Assembly: GCF_014066305.1 (NCBI RefSeq)
Contig: NW_023501039.1
Coordinates: 1,054,001-1,118,000 of the forward strand
Source of the DNA: Letharia columbiana
Taxonomy: Eukaryota > Ascomycota > Lecanoromycetes > Lecanorales > Parmeliaceae
DNA: 64,000 nucleotides
Direction of reading: 5' to 3'
Shown: positions 45,418 to 57,162 of the stretch, in pieces
How the letters are laid out: each line of letters begins with the position of its first letter
How positions within the stretch are numbered: the first letter of the stretch is position 1
Made by a program: the position numbers and the translations under genes
The notes under the pieces: model-generated
What the model was told of the DNA's origin: nothing
Seen by the model: the letters and a program-made list of their open reading frames with translations, nothing else
The model's database searches: none

Positions 45418-47104
45418 ATGTCCATGATCACGGCCTCCTTATGGGTGCCGAGGGGAGCGGCGGCGGTATTTCCCGAAAAATATGATATCGATGAAGACGA
45501 GCTTGCAAGAATCTCGAAGCTCGCAAAGCTACAACTTGAGGATGCCAAAGAGGACCTGAGCGATGCGAAGAAAGAACGCCTAGGCGAAACGGAGACAGAG
45601 GATTCAGATGCGGAAGAAAGTGGTGTGAACTTGGAGCAATCGCACGCGTAAGTAACATCCGTGCGTATCATCATAGGTGGTCTGATCGATGCACAGAGAC
45701 GCAGATGATGATCTCAAAGAATACGACCTTGAACATTACGACAGCGATACCGAGGTCAGAGATGGCGAGACAATGGCGATGTTTGGAAACGCGAGGTCAC
45801 TGGCGTATCATGAATCTAACGCAGATGATCCATACATGACAATGCAAGAGAACGACGACGAGGACGAGGAAAGAGAAGATTTGCAGATCTTGGCTACAGA
45901 CAATATGATGGTCGCTGCCAAAGTGGAGGATGAAGTTGCCCATTTGGAAGTCTATGTGTACGAAGATGGGGCTGATAACCTCTACGTCCACCACGACATT
46001 ATGCTCCCAGCAATACCTCTTTGTATCGAATGGCTAGATCTACCTGTCGGAAAGAATCCTAATACCGTTGACCCAGATTCAAGGGGCAACTACGTTGCTG
46101 TTGGAACCTTCGACCCTGATATTGAGATCTGGGACTTAGATACAATTGATTGCATGTACCCTAATGCCATTCTAGGTCAAGGTGGACAGGAAGCAAAGGC
46201 GGATCCTAGTCAAGAGTTGAAAAAAAAGAAAAAACGAAAGAAGTCCAAGAAAGCCAACGACGACTACCATGTTGATGCAATTCTCTCACTGGCAGCAAAC
46301 AGACAACATCGTAACCTCTTAGCCTCATCTTCTGCAGACAAAACTGTCAAACTGTGGGACCTAAACACCACCAAATGCGCCAAATCATACTCACATCATG
46401 CAGACAAAATTTGCTCGATAGCTTGGCATCCCAAAGAATCCACCGTGCTCTTGAGTGGCAGTTATGACAGGACCATTGTAGCGGCGGATATGCGAGCCCC
46501 AGATGCAAAGGTACCGAGATGGAGAGTGGAAAGCGACGTTGAGACAGTGATGTGGGATCCGCACGATTCGAATTACTTCTACGTCACCACAGAGAACGGA
46601 ATTATTCACATCTACGATACTCGAAACGCTCCTTCGACGCCTGAAGTCTCTAAAGCGGTCTGGCAATTGCAGGCTCACGATGAGAGCATCTCGTCATTCG
46701 ATGTCAATCCTGTTATCCCCGGCTTCCTCGCAACAGGGTCGACAGATAAGACGGTCAAATTATGGAATGTGCAGCCAAATGGACCTAGCATGGTGGTGTC
46801 GCGCAACGTCGACGTAGGGAGAGTCTTTTCTACCAAGTTTGCACCTGATCCTGAGGTGGCCTTTAGACTGGCCATCGCAGGCAGTAAGGGCGCGATGCAA
46901 GTCTGGGATACCTCTACCAATGCAGCGGTCCGTCACGCCTTCGCCAGTCGCATGGTTCCAACCAGTGGCGATGCTAAGGAGGAGAGAATTGTAGGTGTTG
47001 ATGAAGACAGCAGCGATTCTGAAGACGAAGGAGGAGTCGAGCCTGGGGGTGCTGATGCCATGCCGGAGAATGGGTGGGAGTCAATGGATGACGATTTACC
47101 ATGA
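45418..47104 (+). CDS. PWP1: Periodic tryptophan protein Pwp1 (WD repeats)
   Basis: Nucleolar WD-repeat protein needed for ribosome assembly and rDNA chromatin. Two exons (45418-45647 and 45697-47104) give 545 residues. It begins MSMITASLWVPRGAA, typical of the family. An acidic segment follows, then the DPDIEIWDLD repeat, a lysine-rich nuclear-signal stretch (about residue 245), and further WD repeats: LASSSADKTVKLWDL, CSIAWHPKESTVLLSGSYDRT, FLATGSTDKTVKLWN and AIAGSKGAMQVWDT. The C-terminus is acidic (EDSSDSEDEGG). Five to seven blades can be counted. Confidence 0.95.
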
Positions 47105-48416
47105 AATCACATCGCGATGCGACAGAAAGTTGATCGGCATGCATCGCTTGAAGCTGTGCAGCATGCGAATTGAATCATTATTGCTTCCAGATACCCCTTT
47201 TAGTTACACAAATTCGAGGATTAGCCATCAGCCCGTCGGACCTCTGCGCCTTTTCCTCAATCCCTGAGCCCACATCCATCATCCTACCGCTAATATTATT
47301 GGAGTTTTCGTTCGCTGGCAGGACGTCCTTCCAGTATTCGGTGAGATTTGTATTTGACGATTCAAACCAAGATGAAACCTTTGGCTCTGGATGTGCCGCG
47401 CGTCGACTCCTTAAAGTAGGGCATTGGCCAAATGAGGATTGCGTGCCAGAGTCCCCTCAATTCGCAACATCGGAGAATTATTCGAGAGGCAATTTGAAAT
47501 GACAAGACCTTGCAGGGTGCTGGTTCTCGTAGAGTAGTTGTGACTCTGAAAGGGAGCGCTTAGCAGAGTTGCAGAACGTTGCTGTCAGAGAGGAGCGCTT
47601 GGATCATGGACGTTGTCACGTCGAGACCAATTCCGAGACCCCATCGCCAGCTTGTGGCTTCAGCCAATAATGATTGCCTGATGGCTCAGCTCACCTGAAA
47701 CTGGCCCTTTAATTCGGTGGGATTTGCCCAGGCCTGAGCCAACCACGATCGATTCGCAACGGACACTCCACTAAATCACGCTAGGATATCACAAACGATA
47801 CTATGTAATCAAAATCTTGTAATAAGGCTTCCTATGGCTGTCTAAGCCAATCAGTGTTGCAGAAAGCTTACTTTGTGTTTTTACTAAACAAATCTTGATG
47901 TTCGGAACCGTAAGGAACTAGTTCTCCTGGGCCGCGCTAGCATGCTGGCGTTCGGTTAGCGAGAGCTAGCTCGAAATCCAGGGGAAAGTGTGTAATGCCC
48001 CCCCGAAAAGACTGGCAATTCCTCTCTCTCCCTGACCACCACCCACTTTCCTTCACCAGTCGACGCTCTTCCTTCTTTCAAACCTCACACATTCTCTTGC
48101 CGCCCAGGGTGTTGTACACTCTTTCGCATCACCCAACAACCACGTTCTCTTTATACATTTGTTATCAGTTTAATCCGGACTGTGTCCGCAGTTTCTACAA
48201 TTTAGCCACACTCATTCGCTAGAAAGCATCGCAGGACACTCTCATTCAGCCTCAGCATCGAATCAAGTCACATTGGGCATTCCATTTCAATCTTCGCCGC
48301 ACATCACCATCATCACACTCAACCTGACAGCAGCTTCGCAGTACTGATATCTTCGAGCCAATTTTCAAGACTTAATCTAGCCAATCTCCATCTGTCTCCC
48401 TCCTCGATACATCGCG
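47105..48416. other. Intergenic region
   Basis: About 1.3 kb. The right 400 bp are rich in CT/CA tracts, as in a long 5' leader of the next gene. Short frames (47995-48222) have no family features. No RNA gene or repeat is seen. Confidence 0.5.
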
Positions 48417-49142
48417 ATGGAGCTCGCACGAGCACTCACCAGTCGCAAGAGGAATATATCAGACTCATCTCGCTTTGAGCCTAAACGGGCTGCAAGCATG
48501 AGGAGGACAGGGACTATCAAGCGCAGCGAGATATCTGCACCACTCCAGCTCCTATCGACAACTAATGTCCTCGCCTTCAACGCGCCCAATATCTACGGCT
48601 CATCGGACACCGAGTCTGAAGGCTCCATGACATTCTCTAATTCTACGCGCGCCACTACTCCGGACAACGATCCACCTAGCCCGGTTGAGCCAAACCACTT
48701 GTCCTCCTACTTCGCCGACGCCAACCGCTCTGTTTCGCGAAGATCAAAGGATTCAAGCGATTGCGACAGCCCCGCCATTCCACAGCGAATGCCATCACAC
48801 ACCAAGAAATCTCACCAACTTGCTGCTCGCAAGCGATCCATCCAGCAGACCGTTCCGCCTCCTGTTGAAATCCACAGTACTACTGCTGCACGTAACAGCA
48901 TTGAAATGTTCTCCCACAAGCCTGAAGCCGATCATCCATTCGGGGCTGAGCTGACAAAGGTCAACGAGCTAGCAGAGGAGATGGGTGCGAGGGACGTCCT
49001 CATCTTGGACGAGGAGGAGCAGTATCTGATGAGCAACGGATTCTGCAAATTCGGTGCGGAAGACTATCTCGACGAGATCATGGGTCTATTTGGATGCAGC
49101 TATAACAACCCCTTCAGCAAAGACTGTCCAGTATGGATTTAG
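48417..49142 (+). CDS. Fungal protein of unknown function, 241 residues
   Basis: A single-exon frame starting ATG after a long C+T-rich leader. The first 150 residues are Ser/Pro/Arg-rich and probably disordered, with a basic KKSHQLAARKRSIQQ stretch. The last 90 residues look folded: FGAELTKVNELAEEM, VLILDEEEQYLMSNGFCKFGAEDY, then LDEIMGLFGCSYNNPF. I do not know the family. No signal peptide or membrane segment is present. Confidence 0.7.
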   Translation: MELARALTSRKRNISDSSRFEPKRAASMRRTGTIKRSEISAPLQLLSTTNVLAFNAPNIYGSSDTESEGSMTFSNSTRATTPDNDPPSPVEPNHLSSYFADANRSVSRRSKDSSDCDSPAIPQRMPSHTKKSHQLAARKRSIQQTVPPPVEIHSTTAARNSIEMFSHKPEADHPFGAELTKVNELAEEMGARDVLILDEEEQYLMSNGFCKFGAEDYLDEIMGLFGCSYNNPFSKDCPVWI

Positions 49143-49765
49143 GCAATGCACCTTCGGGCCAGCACAAGCGTCGGGACGGGCTTCCCTATGGCTTCGCAAG
49201 GAACTTGATCGACTTTTATTCCTGTGGATATCTTCTGTGTTACGAAAGCTTCGCCGCTGCTCTGCTGGGAACAAGACGCGAAGGCTACGACGGGCGTCCG
49301 GGTTGGCCTGATGTGAAGGGGTTCATTGTGATGTTGTCGCTTGCTCCGATCTGTCGCTTCAGCTACTCACGCTCATTATCTGCGATCATTTCCTTCGACC
49401 TCGATCTGGCAAAGAGCTTTAGGGGGTTAGTTCGGTAGAAGGAGTTAGAATGTTACGAGTTCATACAATACCTTGCGATCCACCATTAACAGTGACTTTA
49501 CGTTCCCCTCTGTGAGCAGCTCCAATTCCGAAACGACTTTCCACAAACTCGAGACCCTCGTGTTGTAATTAAGAAGTTGGCTGTAGTAGATATGCGGCGC
49601 TGATGTAGCAGGCCTAGCGCCAAGGAAGACAGACAGACCTACAATGATCCTTGTTAGCTCTTTGTGGCTCATCAATCAATACCTTAGTTCGTCGGTCGTC
49701 AAAGCTACCACCCTGACAGCTTAGAATGTTTATAGTCTTATTCAACCCCACGTTGGCTCAATTGC
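49143..49765. other. Intergenic region
   Basis: About 620 bp. A minus-strand frame of 76 codons (49445-49675) is not supported by any family feature. Confidence 0.5.
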
Positions 49766-52700
49766 ATGGGTCTCCCCATGATGACCGGTAGTGAGCACCC
49801 AACGGAGAAGGACGAATCGCCCTCGAACGTGTCTGTAGGGACAGCTATCAATAGCCCGCCAGATGCGGATACGGTCGCCCATGTAGGGATTTCGAAGCAT
49901 GGGACAATCGAGCATGAGGAGGAGACGGATGACTTTGGTCTACCTGTGAAGAGGACACAGAGGTCGCCCAATGACCCGCATGACGAAGGTACTGGACCAG
50001 AAGATGGAGAGCCACAACCAACAGGACAGCACTTCGAGGACGCTCCAGAATCGCAGCCAGAACCTCCCACACAAGATCACGTAGCCCACAATGACGGGAC
50101 CGTTGACCCGGAGCGCGAGAAGTCAGCTGAGTCGCTAGTCGATGGCCAAGATGACCAACCCTTGCCTAGCAAAACCGAAGAGAAGCCCCAGGAGGACTTT
50201 AATACTCGAACTGTACCACCAGCTATCGTGGATAACCTCCTCCAAGGTGGCGCCACTGGAGGCGCATCAGGCTGGTCCCACCAAGCGCTTGCCCCTCACA
50301 AGCCAAGAGAAGACCATGAGCAGGAGGAGGATTGGAAGGACATGCCGGCCTTTGCGCCTTACGACATTTACGATGATCACAATAGGCTGGTAGCCCGGGA
50401 AGAGAAAGACTCTGATGACGAAGATAACGCATATGCCGGGCTGGGGGGTGCGGGGAAGGGCTATACTCGGGTTCAGGTCGATGAGGATGCAAGATCAGCT
50501 ACGAGTATGGATGATAATACGAATTATTTATTCAAGCCCAAGGGAACGGATCTGGCAGATGACGACGAGGAACAGAGAGACCCATTGGCCCAGCTGCAGG
50601 CTACGAAAAACCTGCTCACGGAGGGACAAAGGATAGCGTACGTGGGTGTAACGCGACTGGCAATGGCAAAGATGGTGATGGAGCTGGATGAAATGGAGGG
50701 CACGAAAAACACGAAGAAGGGGCTCGCACTTGCGGCGGAATCAATGAAGATGTGGAGCCAGCAGATGATGGTGAGGTTGTATATGCATATGGAGGTCGAC
50801 TCGTCTGAACAAGTTATGATCGAGCAGCTCGCTGAGCATGGCGTTGAGCCAGGAGATCTGACGCCGACGCTGATGCAGAATGCGAGAGTGAAAAACCCTA
50901 TGGCTGATGAGTCGCCTGCGGACAAAGAATGTTTAGCCTCGCCGAAGCTCAATGGCTACAAGCGAGCATCGACAAGCTCGCTTTCCCTTAATCCCTCAGA
51001 CGAAAAGGTCGAGAATCCATTCACCGACAAAGAGTCTCTGGCTTCTCCGCAGCTCAATGGCGAGAGGACTCAATCAGTGAGCTCTCTCTCCGTCAATTGC
51101 GCGGACCAAAGGGCCGAGGACACCTCAGCTGGCGATGAGTCGGTTGTCTCTCCTCAAGTCAATGGCGAGTCTAAACGATCGACAAGCGCTTTGTCAGTAA
51201 GTCGCTCAGATGAAAGGGCGGAGACTTCTTCTTTACCTGCATACTCCGAACATGACGGCAAAGAGATGCCCGAGGTTCGTACTCCGTCACAGCTTGGGAT
51301 GCCAAGAAACATCGACCTCGATCTCCGCTGGACAGTGCTTTGCGACCTCTTCCTCGTCCTCATCGCTGACTCAATCTATGACGCCCGCTCGAGGGTCCTT
51401 CTCGAGCGTGTAGGAACATCCATGGAGGTCTCATGGCTAGAGATTTGCCGCTTCGAAAAACGCGTTACTGATTCGCTGGAGATGCAAGAAGCAGCCAATA
51501 AGGAGACCTGGAATGAAGCTGAGCACATGGAGAATCGAAGGAAGCAAGCCTTGAAGCGCAGGTACATGATGATGGGGCTGGCTACCGTCGGTGGCAGTCT
51601 TGTCATTGGGCTCTCCGCCGGCTTACTTGCTCCTGTGATAGGTGCCGGCCTGGCTGCTGGATTTACGACTATAGGCGTTGCAGGCACAAGCGGTTTCCTC
51701 GCAGGAGCTGGAGGCACAGCTTTGATCACTTCTGGGGCCGCTATCTCCGGTGGAACTATTGCTGTCCGAGCTTCCAATCGAAGAACAGGTGCCGTTCAAA
51801 CCTTCGAATATCGGCCTCTACACAATAATAAACGAGTGAATTTGATAGTTACCGTTTCTGGATGGATGCACGGAAAGATTGACGATGTCCGGCTACCTTA
51901 CAGTACTGTTGATCCGGTCATGGGAGATATGTACTCTGTGCTTTGGGAACCGGAGATGCTGACAAGTATGGGTGACACCATTAATATCCTAGCAACAGAG
52001 GTGAACAATCATTCCTTCCTGTCCAGTCTCAGATGGAAGCTCATGACGTACAGGCTCTTACTCAGGGACTACAGCAAGTCCTTGGTAGCACCATTCTGGT
52101 CGCTCTTATGGCTTCACTCCAACTTCCCATCGTCTTGTCGAAGCTTTCATACCTGATAGACAATCCATGGACCGTCTCCATGGGTCGAGCAAACGCAGCC
52201 GGCCTTATTCTGGCGGACTCGTTGATTGACCGCAACCTTGGTGTCAGACCCATCACACTCGTTGGCTTCTCCCTAGGAGCTCGAGTCATCTTTGCCTGCT
52301 TACGAGAGCTAGCGGCCAGAGGTGCTTTTGGACTGATCCAAAATGTGTATCTCTTTGGATCGCCGATCGTGAACAGCAAGGAGGAATATCTGCGGGCCCG
52401 ATGCGTCGTATCCGGAAGATTTGTCAACGGCTATGCTTCGAACGACTGGATTCTTGGTGCGTCTCCTTTTCTTTATCCTCTTCAGTCTTCTCTAATCAGA
52501 GTTGTAGGCTACCTCTTCCGTGCCACCTCTGGCGGTATCATGCGAGTAGCTGGACTTGCGCCTGTTGAGGGCATCCGCGGCCTCGAAAACGTCGATGTGA
52601 CAAAGCTTGTCAATGGCCACATGGCATATCGAGCTGCTATGCCCCGATTACTCCGCGAAGTAGGCTGGGAAGTCGAGTCTGACGAGTTCACCGAAATCGA

Positions 52701-53517
52701 AGATCCAGACCCAGAAAACCATGAAAAACGGCAACGTGAACTTATTAAGGAATTGGACGAGGCAAGAAAGGAAGCAGAGGTCAAGCCAGGAAAGAGACGA
52801 TTCGGTTTCTGGAAGAAGGGAAAGTTGGCGGAGAAGAAGGGCTGGGAGACTTACGATGACAGCATGAGGAAGAGCAGCGACGACTTCGGCACGGGTAGTG
52901 CTGAGGGCGGGAGTGTTCTATTCGACATTGAAGCTATCAAAGCCGAATTGGCTAGCGAGCAAATCGAGGTCAAGCAGCTCGAGTCCACCTTACCGCCGAT
53001 GAAAGTAAGCCTCAATGGTTCGGCCACAGATGGGGGTAAACCCCCACAAAACCCGCACTCAAGTCTACGCGAAACCAAAAGCTATGACGCGAGCATGGCT
53101 ATGCACCCCAAGAGCGAGGCAGTTAGTTCGCAGAACTCCGTTGAAAACATTCCTCAACAGCGGGAAAACCCCTTCAACCAAGGCTACGACGAATACAACC
53201 TTTCCGCCGAAGCAGTCAACCTGGACCATCGAAGCCCAGGACATAGCAAACTATCTTTCGAAAGCTCGGTCCACTCCCCTTCTCCACGGTATTCTTCCCA
53301 CTTCCCTACCGACTCGCGGGGTCGGATAATCTCCCCAAAACGAGAACCGATCAACGAGGCACCAGCGCTTCAAAGCCCGCCACTGCGAACTTCATCGACC
53401 ATGCCCAGCAGTGCGAGCACGAATAACCCAGATCTGGGAATCGAGCACAACGCTTGGGCTGATGAGGACGATGAAGATTTCGGGCGGGAAAAGGAAGTGA
53501 AGTTAACGTTCGGATGA
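49766..53517 (+). CDS. DUF726 (TMCO4-like) membrane-associated alpha/beta-hydrolase protein
   Basis: Three exons (49766-52000, 52054-52456, 52508-53517) give 1215 residues. The front 270 residues are acidic and disordered. Then comes AYVGVTRLAMAKMVMELDE and the helical part of DUF726. Residues about 370-490 contain three imperfect 35-residue repeats. A Gly-rich hydrophobic segment (about 610-670: GGSLVIGLSAGLLAPVIGAG) should cross or dip into the membrane. The hydrolase part follows, with LIVTVSGWMHG and the nucleophile elbow GFSLGAR (Ser818), FGSPIV and NDWILGYLFRATSGG. The C-terminal 300 residues are charged and disordered. Yeast Mil1 and human TMCO4 belong to this family; the first binds the AP-1 clathrin adaptor. 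Fungal relatives are commonly this long. Confidence 0.9.
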
Positions 53518-54380
53518 TTTGGGAGGAGTTTGATGCTTGGCATAGCGCGGTGTACCTTTGAGGGATTCATCTTTGTAAATGATACGAAGGGAGTAATAAC
53601 GGGTGTTGGACGCATTGGCATAGGTGCATTGACATAGTTGCCTTGGCATGAGTACATTGGCTCGCCGGCATTTCGAAGAAGCATATATCATCGTGACGCT
53701 GGGGTGGCTTTGGTACGTTCCAAAAGGGGAGACGAGATACACTGATAGCATTCCGTCTCGATCAGAAAGGAGGCATCGAGGCTCAACCCAGAACTATCAG
53801 GTTTGTCCCTTCGTAGGCCGCCTACCAACCCTGAACCACTCACGGGCACATCGCCACGTCCTGTTGGAAAAGGCTTTTATTAGAAAAATAGAATTACTCC
53901 TTCACATGCATGCATGCATCATAAAATCTCCTATCCTGACCGCGGCCCCTTCCCCATATCCATGCACTCCCTCCCCATCAACCCCCCCCCCTCAAACTGG
54001 GAGACCTCCTCCACACGCTCCACCGACGCCTCGATCACCGTATCCGCCCGAGCAGCATCACTCGTAGCATCCAAGGGAGCAGGAAGGATCCTTACGCTTC
54101 TAGTTAATGGTCTTTGTGTGGAAAAACTCCGCAAATACATACATATTGCTACCATATATATATATCCGGCACGCAATAGTCCACGATCTCTTCGCACAGG
54201 CCGATTGATGATCGAAGGAAGACATCGCCAGACCCGTTTTTACAACTCCGGTGCGAAACGATCCGGGCTCGGATCAGCGTTCGAGGACTCTTTGTTTTCT
54301 CCCTGGGTGGGTAGGCAGAATGGTTCGCCAACATGATTTGCAGTTGTGGCGAACGAAGGTCGTCTTTTGCACCACCATCC

Positions 54381-54416
<36 letters not shown>

Positions 54417-54443
54417 GCCAACAACCAAAAGCAAAAAAATTGG
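53518..54443. other. Intergenic region
   Basis: About 930 bp. Conflicting frames on both strands (53648-54067 plus; 53931-54197 minus) cannot be decided; the minus frame ends in a helical-looking stretch (VIEASVERVEEVSQFE) but has no good start. C-runs lie near 53983. A TATC microsatellite and the 3' flank of the tRNA gene lie at the right end. Confidence 0.45.
54381..54417. repeat. (CTAT)n microsatellite
   Basis: About nine copies of the CTAT tetranucleotide, 30 bp from the 3' end of the tRNA gene. Confidence 0.95.
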
Positions 54444-54528
54444 TTCCGAGACGGGGGGTCGAACCCCGGTCGCGACGGGTCAAATAATTTATGAAAGCGT
54501 CGAATGCTAGCCGTTACACCACCTCGGA
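54444..54528 (-). tRNA. tRNA-Glu (anticodon TTC) with a 13-nt intron
   Basis: Read on the minus strand, the gene starts tccgaggtggtgtaacggct (acceptor strand, A box) and has the B box gggttcgaccc. Acceptor arms tccgagg and tctcgga pair with one G-T. The anticodon arm cgacg/cgtcg encloses the loop cuuucac once the 13-nt insert at 54479-54491 is removed; the insert begins one base after the anticodon, the usual place for nuclear tRNA introns. Without it the mature body is 72 nt. A run of seven T follows a few bases downstream as Pol III terminator. Confidence 0.93.
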
Positions 54529-54685
54529 TAGGGAACTCAAATTTCAACACTATTTTAATAATATAACCTCTAAATATTATCATAGATCTATTCAACAAAC
54601 CTTTTTTAAATAGACGAGATTTAGCATTAAAATATCTACCTTCTTTTCAAAACCAAATCAACTACTTTCGACCCTCTGTAACAAC

Positions 54686-54983
54686 ATGCTCCGCTCTCAA
54701 CTCTCGTTAATCATCAACCTACGAGTGAGTAACCACCGACATCTCCGAGGAGGATTCGAGACCGCTGCAGAGTGAGAAGAGCAATACTCTACTACCCCAG
54801 GGGAACCCATATTCTCAAAAGCTCGTTTCCCAAAAATATCAAACCCGCGGTCGAAATCAATCATTCCCGGCGAGGAAACGCAAACACGCTATCGACCAAC
54901 GAAATCTGGGAATTCGGAGACGTCTGCATCCCTACATGTGGTCCTGGCTCATATACCACGAGCGAGGACAGGGAATGGAATGA
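54686..54983 (+). CDS. Doubtful small two-exon gene, 73 residues
   Basis: Exon 54686-54724 (MLRSQLSLIINLR) can be spliced with a good gtgagt donor and ccccag acceptor to 54801-54983, giving a very basic 73-residue product. There is no recognisable domain and no support beyond splice signals, so it may be chance. A longer frame in another phase (54772-55071) lacks an ATG. Confidence 0.2.
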
Positions 54984-55434
54984 CATCCTCACTACGGTAA
55001 CGTACCTTTTAATCATGTTGATTGACGATGATCTCACGATATGGTACACTTCCGGTAAGGCGTCTCTCTAGCGCGGATCGTTCTCATTGGTCACTTCCTT
55101 TCATCCAATTTTGCATTCGGGCTGCTGGAGGCAACTGCCAGCGATGAATTGCTTACTACCTTGCGTCTGGGATCTGCACCGCTGTTCAGATCGGTCTTGT
55201 ATCGTGAAACGAAAGGCTTGTCGCTTTACGCTGATTTGGATTCTCGTCCCTGTCGAAGTTTCTTCTTGTTCCCCTGTAGTCGATGGCGAGGATGAATGGT
55301 GCTGTAGCCAGTGCAAGGGTTTGTAAAAACACATAACCGAGTCCAGTACTACTCAAATCTCACTGCTATAAGAAGCTGGCCCCTTCCATCTCTCTCCGTC
55401 TCTATCCTTGATCTCCTATTTCTACACTCACAAT

Positions 55435-55518
55435 CCAGTCTTTACCTCACCTAGTTCCAATATAAGTCCAGTCTTTACCCCACCTGATTCCAATCCAACT
55501 CCAGTCTTTTACCACACC
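55435..55518 (+). repeat. Three 33-bp tandem repeats upstream of the secreted-protein gene
   Basis: Units starting ccagtctt at 55435, 55468 and 55501 share the pattern ccagtcttta-cc-cacct-attccaat; the third is partial. They end about 30 bp before the start codon and so lie in the leader or core promoter. Confidence 0.8.
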
Positions 55519-55547
55519 AAAACCCACTCTTATTCCATCGATCCACC

Positions 55548-55950
55548 ATGCCCTCCATCGCCAAAATCACCACCGTCTTCCTCCTCGCCCTCACCTCCGG
55601 AACCCTCGCAGAACCTCCCCGCTTCCCGGCGCCCGAACCTCTGGTCACATGCCTCGAGAACATCTACCATGAGGGTTACCAATGTCCCGGCGCCGCGGGA
55701 GTAAGGGGCTGCTCCGAAAACCGCTATGATTTGGTATATACCTACCCTGTCCTGTTCCTTCTCCCATATTATCGCTTTTCAACCATATCGAAGGAGCAAG
55801 AAATTCTCGCTGATACGATTACGCGCGTTGCAGTTGATTTGCCAGGCGGTCAGCTTCAACGGTGTGACAACTGATCAGCCGTCGTTGGTTCAGCACTGCG
55901 GTGCAGCCTCTTGTCATGCCGATCCCAATACCTGCGTCCTTTCCTGCTGA
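55548..55950 (+). CDS. Small secreted cysteine-rich protein (effector-like)
   Basis: Two exons (55548-55733 and 55834-55950) give 100 residues. The first 21 form a clear signal peptide: a short MPSIAK start, the hydrophobic core TTVFLLALTSG, then TLAEP as a cleavage site. The mature part of about 79 residues has eight cysteines, an even number that fits four disulphides, and no membrane segment. Stretches such as LICQAVSFNGV and ASCHADPNTC show the C spacing. Size, secretion and cysteines fit fungal effectors, hydrophobin-like or antimicrobial-type proteins, but no CC pair is present, which argues against hydrophobin. It stands alone, near the tRNA gene and the repeats. No family is recognised. 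Confidence 0.8.
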
Positions 55951-56654
55951 GTAGTCGGGTGATCTTCTGGTCGACCGTCGCGAGTGGATTCTCCCTGTAT
56001 TGTTTCGGTAGAGAACACAGTCTGGATGGGTGTCCTATTCATCTCTGTGTATTAAATTATTCGATTCGAGTCCCTGTATCTCTTTCTTCGTTGAAGTTGC
56101 TCGGACGAGGCGCCTTGTAGGAAGTCGTCAGTGTCCGACTGTTCGATGTGATGAGACCTGGACATAAAGTTTAATATTTGTAGATACATATGTAGCATTA
56201 TTATGCTTTCACCAGCTCTTCGGCCCAAGACCACTTCCTCATCATACTTGCGACCAAAGTGTCTTCGATCACACCGTTACCTAGCCCGCTGCCACCGTCA
56301 AGTCTAGCGACGTAGGATCTCTCGCCGGGGACGCTCTCAGGATCAGCATGAGGAATCTCGTCCCCCTTTTCGCTTCCATTCTCATTCATCTCGTGCTCGT
56401 CGCTGGCGTCGCGCGGTCAAACCGCCGCGTGACTTCACCAGCTCTAGCGAGCTTCCCCTTCGCCGGGAATCTCAAGAGCCTAGGACCATTGTCCGTATGA
56501 GAACGCGTCTGATTAGAGATGGTCTGGACAGTGATCGTCGTACATGACCATTGCTCTCCCCATACGTGGCTCAAAGCTACGTATGGGGTGTATGTGATCC
56601 GGCTGCTGGTGTTCCCGTTGCTCCCGCTTTGGATTGAATGTTTCGGATAGCTAT
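55951..56654. other. Intergenic region
   Basis: About 700 bp. A short inverted repeat (ccccatacgt ... acgtatgggg, about 56557-56587) is the only structure seen. Frames at 56052-56574 on minus have no family features. Confidence 0.45.
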
Positions 56655-57162
56655 TCAGACAACGGCCTCTTCGGCTAGAACCCTCTGAGAATTTTCGCTA
56701 CCTGCGAGCTCAGTATCATTCATCTTGGATCTCATCCGCCGGTCGATCAAATGCCAGGGCCTCATCTGCCAGACCCTTGTTATCGTTCCATCCCGTTGCT
56801 TTTTGCGTCTGCCGAGAAATGCATCTTTCCAACGCTTCTGCAGGATATCTTCCTAGACAAGGTCGACATCAGCGTTAGAAGACAACATTCCATGACTGCT
56901 TCGCGACCTACCTTGAACCCGACGCAGTCTTCGCAGGGGCCCTTCACGGCCGCCAACGTGTCTGAGCTGCTATTTCCGTTCAACTGGCTTGCCTGGTACC
57001 CTGGAGGCTGGGCTCTAAACGCCTCAGGCACTTCTTTGTACAATGTCTTTATCATAGCATCATCGAGATGTCTGTGCACTGGAGCGATTCAGCCCAGACG
57101 CAGTGCGTGTAGCAATGGGATTGTTGACACTGAAGATTAAAGATCATCTTTGATTGAGCCAT
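56655..57162 (-). CDS. Small orphan protein of 129 residues
   Basis: Three exons (57162-57131, 57071-56912, 56852-56655) with two 59-bp introns give one frame of 129 residues with a normal ATG. The product starts MAQSKMIFNLQHLDDAMIK, has EAFRAQPPGYQASQLNGN in the middle and a very basic segment ILQKRWKDAFLGRRKKQRDG followed by MRPWHLIDRRMRSKM, then an acidic end. A basic region like this could bind nucleic acid or act as nuclear signal. No family is recognised. Equal intron sizes and clean junctions support the model, but transcription data are lacking. Confidence 0.5.

Larger units (their letters stand above)
54529..55547. other. Intergenic region between the tRNA and the secreted-protein gene
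   Basis: About 1 kb. The first 130 bp are AT-rich. A possible two-exon small gene lies at 54686-54983. The remainder has no supported gene. Close to 55548 lie three 33-bp repeats in the probable promoter or leader. Confidence 0.45.

Noticed and set aside
53648..54197. Overlapping frames on both strands near the tRNA gene
   Set aside because: Proline-rich from C tracts on plus; the minus frame lacks a good start and any known domain.
54772..55071. 99-codon plus-strand frame
   Set aside because: No ATG at its start and no recognisable feature.
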